Source: Sandaracinaceae bacterium
GTDB lineage: Bacteria > Myxococcota_A > Polyangia > Polyangiales > Sandaracinaceae
NCBI GenBank assembly: GCA_019637095.1
Contig: JAHBWG010000083.1
Location: 1-40,544, forward strand
DNA: 40,544 bases
Reading direction: 5' to 3'
Made by a program: the position numbers and the translations under genes. Positions 37,804 to 40,544 of this stretch are shown here, one piece after another. A model generated the notes under the pieces. That model saw only the letters and a program-made list of their open reading frames with translations. It was not told the DNA's origin and did no database searches. Numbering within the stretch: position 1 is the stretch's first letter; every line of letters begins with the position of its first letter.

Positions 37804-40440
37804 TCAGGGGGCCTCGTGGCCGCCCGTCACGAGCCGCCGCGCGAGGCGGCCGAGCTGCACGAGCGCGAACGGCGCGGCGCTCGCGCCGAGGGCGAGGCCC
37901 CAGGCGCCCGCCGGCATCGGCACGGCGCCGAGCAGATCGCGGAGCCCCGGCGCGAGCAGCCCCGCAGAGAGGAGCGGGACGCAGAGCGCGAGCGCGGCGC
38001 CGACCCACGGGTTCTGGGTCACCTCGTTGAAGAAGGGCGAGGCCCGCCAGTCCGCCATCGACAGCACGTGCCAGAGCTGCCCGAAGCCGAGCGTCGCGAA
38101 CGCGACCGTGCGCGCGACCGCGAGCCCGTGCGCGTCGAGGGCCGCACCGTACGCGGCGAGGACCGCCCCGGTGAGCAGCGCCGCGTGCCCCACGATGGAG
38201 CTCCAGTGCCGCCGCGTGAGGAACGGCTCCGCAGGATCGCGCGGCGCCCGCTCCATCACGCGCGGGTCGCCCTCACCGACGCCGAGGGCGGCGGCGGGGA
38301 AGACGTCGGTCAGGAGGTTCAGGAACAGGATCGGCAGCGGCAGGATCGGCAGCGGCCAGCCGACCGCGGACGCCGCCCCGATCACGAGGATCTCTGCGAG
38401 GTTGCACCCGAGCAGGTACACGACGAACGCGCGCAGGTTGTCGAAGATCACGCGCCCCTCGGCGATGGCGGCGACGACGCTGCCGAGCTCGTCGTCCTCG
38501 AGCACCATGTCGGCGGCCTGCCGCGCGACCTGCGTGCCGCGCTTGCCCATCGCGACGCCGATGTCCGCTTGCCGGAGCGCCGGCGCGTCGTTGACCCCGT
38601 CGCCGAGCATCGCGACGACCGCGCCCGCGCGCTGGTGGAGCCGCAAGAGGCGCAACTTCTCTTCCGGACTAGCGCGAGCGACGACGTCGGCCGCGCGGGC
38701 GCGCGCGCTCGCGTCCTCGTCCTGCGGCGCGTGCGGCACCGCGGCGCCCTCGATCGTCTGCGCCGCCTCCCCGGCCGCGAGCCCGACGGCGGCGGCGACG
38801 GAGCTCGCCGTCGGCGCCTGATCGCCCGTCGCCATCACCACCCGCACGCCGGCCGCGCGAGCCGCCTCGAGCGCCTCGCGCACGCGCGTGCGCGGCGGAT
38901 CCGCGAGCCCGATCAGCCCGACGAAGGTCAGCGCCTCGTAGAGCGGCTCGCGCGGCGCCTCGAGGTCGCGCAGCGCGAGGGCGATCACGCGCAGGCCGCG
39001 GGCGGCGCAGGCCAGGTTGGCCTCCTCCCACCGCGCGCGCGCGGCCGCGTCGAGCGGCGCGACGCCGGCCCGCGTCGCCACGCGCGTGGAGCACGCGAGG
39101 ACCGCCTCCGGCGCCCCCTTCACCGCGAGCCGCACCCCGCCGGCGCGCTGGTGCAAGGTCGCGCTCATCTTGCGGACGGGGTCGAACGCGAGCTCGCGCA
39201 GCTCCGGCTCCTCGGCGAGCAGCGCGGCGCGCGAGACCCCGTGACGCGCCGCCGCCTCGACGAGCGCGACCTCGAGCGGATCGCCGACGGCGGCCTCGCC
39301 GGCGACCGCCTCGCTCGCCTGCGCACCGATGCGCAGCGCGAGCGCCGCCGCGTGCGAGTCGAGCGGCCCCTCGTCGAGCCGCAGGCTCCCCTCCTCGAGG
39401 ACGAGCTCGACCGCGCGCATCCGGTTCTCGGTGAGAGTCCCGGTCTTGTCGGTGAGGATCAGGCTCGTCGAGCCGAGCGTCTCGACCGCCCCGAGCTTCT
39501 CGATGAGGACCTTGCGCGCCGCGAGCCGCCACATCCCGCGCGCGAGCGCGATGGTCGTCACGACCGGTAGCCCCTCGGGCACCGTCGCGACGGCGAGCGC
39601 GATCGCCGACTCGATCATGAGGAACAGCTCCTCGCCGCGTGCGAGGCCGAGCCCGGTCGCGAGCGCGACGAAGCCGAGCGAGACGAGCATGAGCTGGCGC
39701 CCGAGCGTCTCGATCCGGCGCTCGAGCGGCGTCGTCTGATCCTCGGCCTCGGCCACGAGCGCGCTGATGCGCCCGAGCTCGGTGTGCATCCCCGTCCCGA
39801 CGACGACCGCGTCCCCCGCGCCGTGCGTGATCGTCGTGCCCTTGAAGAGCATCGAGCGGCGATCGGCGAGCGACGCGTCGGCGGCGACGGGGCGCGCGGA
39901 CTTGTCGACGGGGACGGACTCGCCGGTGAGCGCCGACTCGTCGGCCGCGAGGGCGGACGCGTCGATGAGGCGGAGATCCGCCGTGATGACGTCGCCCGCC
40001 TCGACGAGCACGACGTCCCCGGGGACCAGCTCGGTCGCGCGCACGCGCGCGAGCACGCCGTCGCGCCGCACGGTGGCCGTGACCTCGCCGAGCGCGCGCA
40101 GCGCCTCCATCGAGCGCACCGCCCGCAGCTCCGTGACGAACCCGAGCAGGGTGTTGAGGACGACCACGGCGGCGATGGCGACGCCCTCGGTGGGCTGCCC
40201 GAACGCGAACGCGACCGCGGAGCCGATCGCGAGCAGGAGCACGACCGCGCTCCTGAGCTGGGCGAGGAGGATCGCCCCGGCGCCGCGCGCCTCGATGCGG
40301 CGCAGGCGGTTCTCGCCGTGCGCGAGCCGGCGCGCGGCGACCTCGCGCGCGCCCAGGCCGCGCGCCGGGTCGGTCCCGAGCGCGTCGCACACCGCGCCGG
40401 CCTCGACGGACCACGGCGCGAGGAGCGCCGGCGATGTCAT
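37804..40440 (-). CDS. Cation-transporting P-type ATPase (P2A, Ca2+-type)
   Basis: An 878-residue inner-membrane pump with about ten TM helices. N-terminal cation ATPase domain (about 8-60); actuator domain with LTGES (T172-S175); TM4 VPEGLP (P288 in the PEGLP turn); phosphorylation site DKTGT with Asp331; nucleotide-binding KGAPE; hinge GDGVNDAPAL; and TM6 NLLTDVFPA (Asn708, Asp712). The PEGLP and NxxTD residues are the ones that bind Ca2+ in the SERCA/PMCA group, so calcium or manganese export is most likely; Na+/K+ types differ at these sites. No N-terminal metal-binding CxxC, so it is not a copper or zinc pump. ATG at 40440 overlaps a 7-codon reading frame. Confidence 0.93.
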   Translation of the reverse strand: MTSPALLAPWSVEAGAVCDALGTDPARGLGAREVAARRLAHGENRLRRIEARGAGAILLAQLRSAVVLLLAIGSAVAFAFGQPTEGVAIAAVVVLNTLLGFVTELRAVRSMEALRALGEVTATVRRDGVLARVRATELVPGDVVLVEAGDVITADLRLIDASALAADESALTGESVPVDKSARPVAADASLADRRSMLFKGTTITHGAGDAVVVGTGMHTELGRISALVAEAEDQTTPLERRIETLGRQLMLVSLGFVALATGLGLARGEELFLMIESAIALAVATVPEGLPVVTTIALARGMWRLAARKVLIEKLGAVETLGSTSLILTDKTGTLTENRMRAVELVLEEGSLRLDEGPLDSHAAALALRIGAQASEAVAGEAAVGDPLEVALVEAAARHGVSRAALLAEEPELRELAFDPVRKMSATLHQRAGGVRLAVKGAPEAVLACSTRVATRAGVAPLDAAARARWEEANLACAARGLRVIALALRDLEAPREPLYEALTFVGLIGLADPPRTRVREALEAARAAGVRVVMATGDQAPTASSVAAAVGLAAGEAAQTIEGAAVPHAPQDEDASARARAADVVARASPEEKLRLLRLHQRAGAVVAMLGDGVNDAPALRQADIGVAMGKRGTQVARQAADMVLEDDELGSVVAAIAEGRVIFDNLRAFVVYLLGCNLAEILVIGAASAVGWPLPILPLPILFLNLLTDVFPAAALGVGEGDPRVMERAPRDPAEPFLTRRHWSSIVGHAALLTGAVLAAYGAALDAHGLAVARTVAFATLGFGQLWHVLSMADWRASPFFNEVTQNPWVGAALALCVPLLSAGLLAPGLRDLLGAVPMPAGAWGLALGASAAPFALVQLGRLARRLVTGGHEAP

Positions 40441-40460
40441 GCGACCGTCCGCCGAGCCAT
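40437..40460 (-). CDS. Possible 7-codon leader peptide (MARRTVA) upstream of the ATPase
   Basis: An ATG at 40460 opens a short frame that ends in TGA at 40439-40437, overlapping the ATPase ATG (40440-40438) as ATGA. TAGCTT ends 7 nt upstream of the mini-frame, so a transcript could start almost at its first codon. It could couple translation to the ATPase. Chance occurrence is quite possible. Confidence 0.25.
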   Translation of the reverse strand: MARRTVA

Positions 40461-40467
40461 CGTCCGC

Positions 40468-40473
40468 AAGCTA
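40468..40473 (-). promoter_or_regulatory. Candidate -10 element (TAGCTT) for the ATPase operon
   Basis: TAGCTT on the minus strand lies 27 nt before the ATPase ATG and 7 nt before the 7-codon frame. Positions 40474-40544 show nothing else that I recognise. Confidence 0.35.
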
Positions 40474-40544
40474 CCCCCGACGACCCCTGGCGCAACGCGC
40501 GCGAGGGCCCGCGAAGCGCGCGGGGACGATCCTGTCGGGTCGCC

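Noticed and set aside
37804-40440. Heavy-metal (copper/zinc) P-type ATPase linked to the His-rich lipoprotein
   Set aside because: There is no CxxC metal-binding domain or CPC motif; TM4 PEGLP and TM6 NLLTD point to a P2A calcium-type pump, and the genes are 7 kb apart.

Overview
The window is very GC-rich bacterial DNA with almost no intergenic space, strong G/C bias at third codon positions, many GTG starts, secreted lipoproteins with DAG-type and EGG-type low-complexity linkers, a eukaryote-type Ser/Thr kinase and a Cys-rich 'DCxxGxxC' surface lipoprotein. Together these suggest a myxobacterium of the Polyangiales, most like the Sandaracinus group. This placement is inference from gene style; there is no rRNA or tRNA here to confirm it. 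The region looks chromosomal: housekeeping genes (glmU, M3 oligopeptidase, site-2 protease, RecB-like nuclease, formate dehydrogenase, P-type ATPase) are mixed with secreted proteins of unknown role. I see no phage, integrase, intact insertion sequence or CRISPR array.

Layout. 1-121: 3' end of an unidentified gene. 188-5523: zinc-ribbon/Ser-Thr kinase/TM protein, divergent ABHD18-like hydrolase, membrane protein of unknown role, SGNH-hydrolase lipoprotein with a 17-copy 9-bp coding repeat, and an exported TPR protein. 5597-9558: SOUL heme-binding-type protein with a duplicated core motif, a frameshifted envelope protein gene, a Tat-lipoprotein metalloprotease and an APC amino-acid permease. 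9559-10144: remnant of a four-helix-bundle (S23-type) gene between inverted GCCCT-GCCC repeats. 10145-15750: RecB-like helicase/nuclease overlapped by 4 nt by a lipoprotein shaped like the catalytic half of glucan water dikinase. 15778-20002: M3 peptidase, a small unknown gene diverging from it, and a multi-TM protein with signal peptide. 20065-26716: glmU, DUF4442 hotdog protein, Rpn/DUF4351-like protein, transglutaminase-like protein, RseP-like protease and an alpha/beta-hydrolase lipoprotein. 26723-31332: MFS-like transporter, Cys-rich lipoprotein coupled to an alpha/beta hydrolase, His-rich lipoprotein, hotdog protein plus YjbQ. 31413-35889: two-gene NAD-dependent formate dehydrogenase (FdsG-FdsB fusion, then FdsA). 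36188-40440: DAG-linker lipoprotein with a lyase-like beta-sandwich, then a Ca2+-type P-type ATPase followed by a small membrane protein.

The formate dehydrogenase pair would oxidise formate to CO2 with reduction of NAD+. Other functional pairs are hotdog/yjbQ (overlapping), Cys-rich lipoprotein/hydrolase (2-nt gap), recB/dikinase-like lipoprotein (ATGA overlap) and ATPase/small membrane protein.

The most interesting signals not explained by gene content are: (1) a TANNNT-like hexamer 6-11 nt upstream of about fifteen start codons, which suggests widespread leaderless or near-leaderless transcription; (2) a repeated ~80-bp hairpin element at two convergent gene junctions whose stems differ in sequence but keep pairing; (3) the four-helix-bundle remnant with inverted repeats; and (4) an apparently exported glucan-dikinase-like protein. 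No coherent new multi-gene system could be demonstrated.
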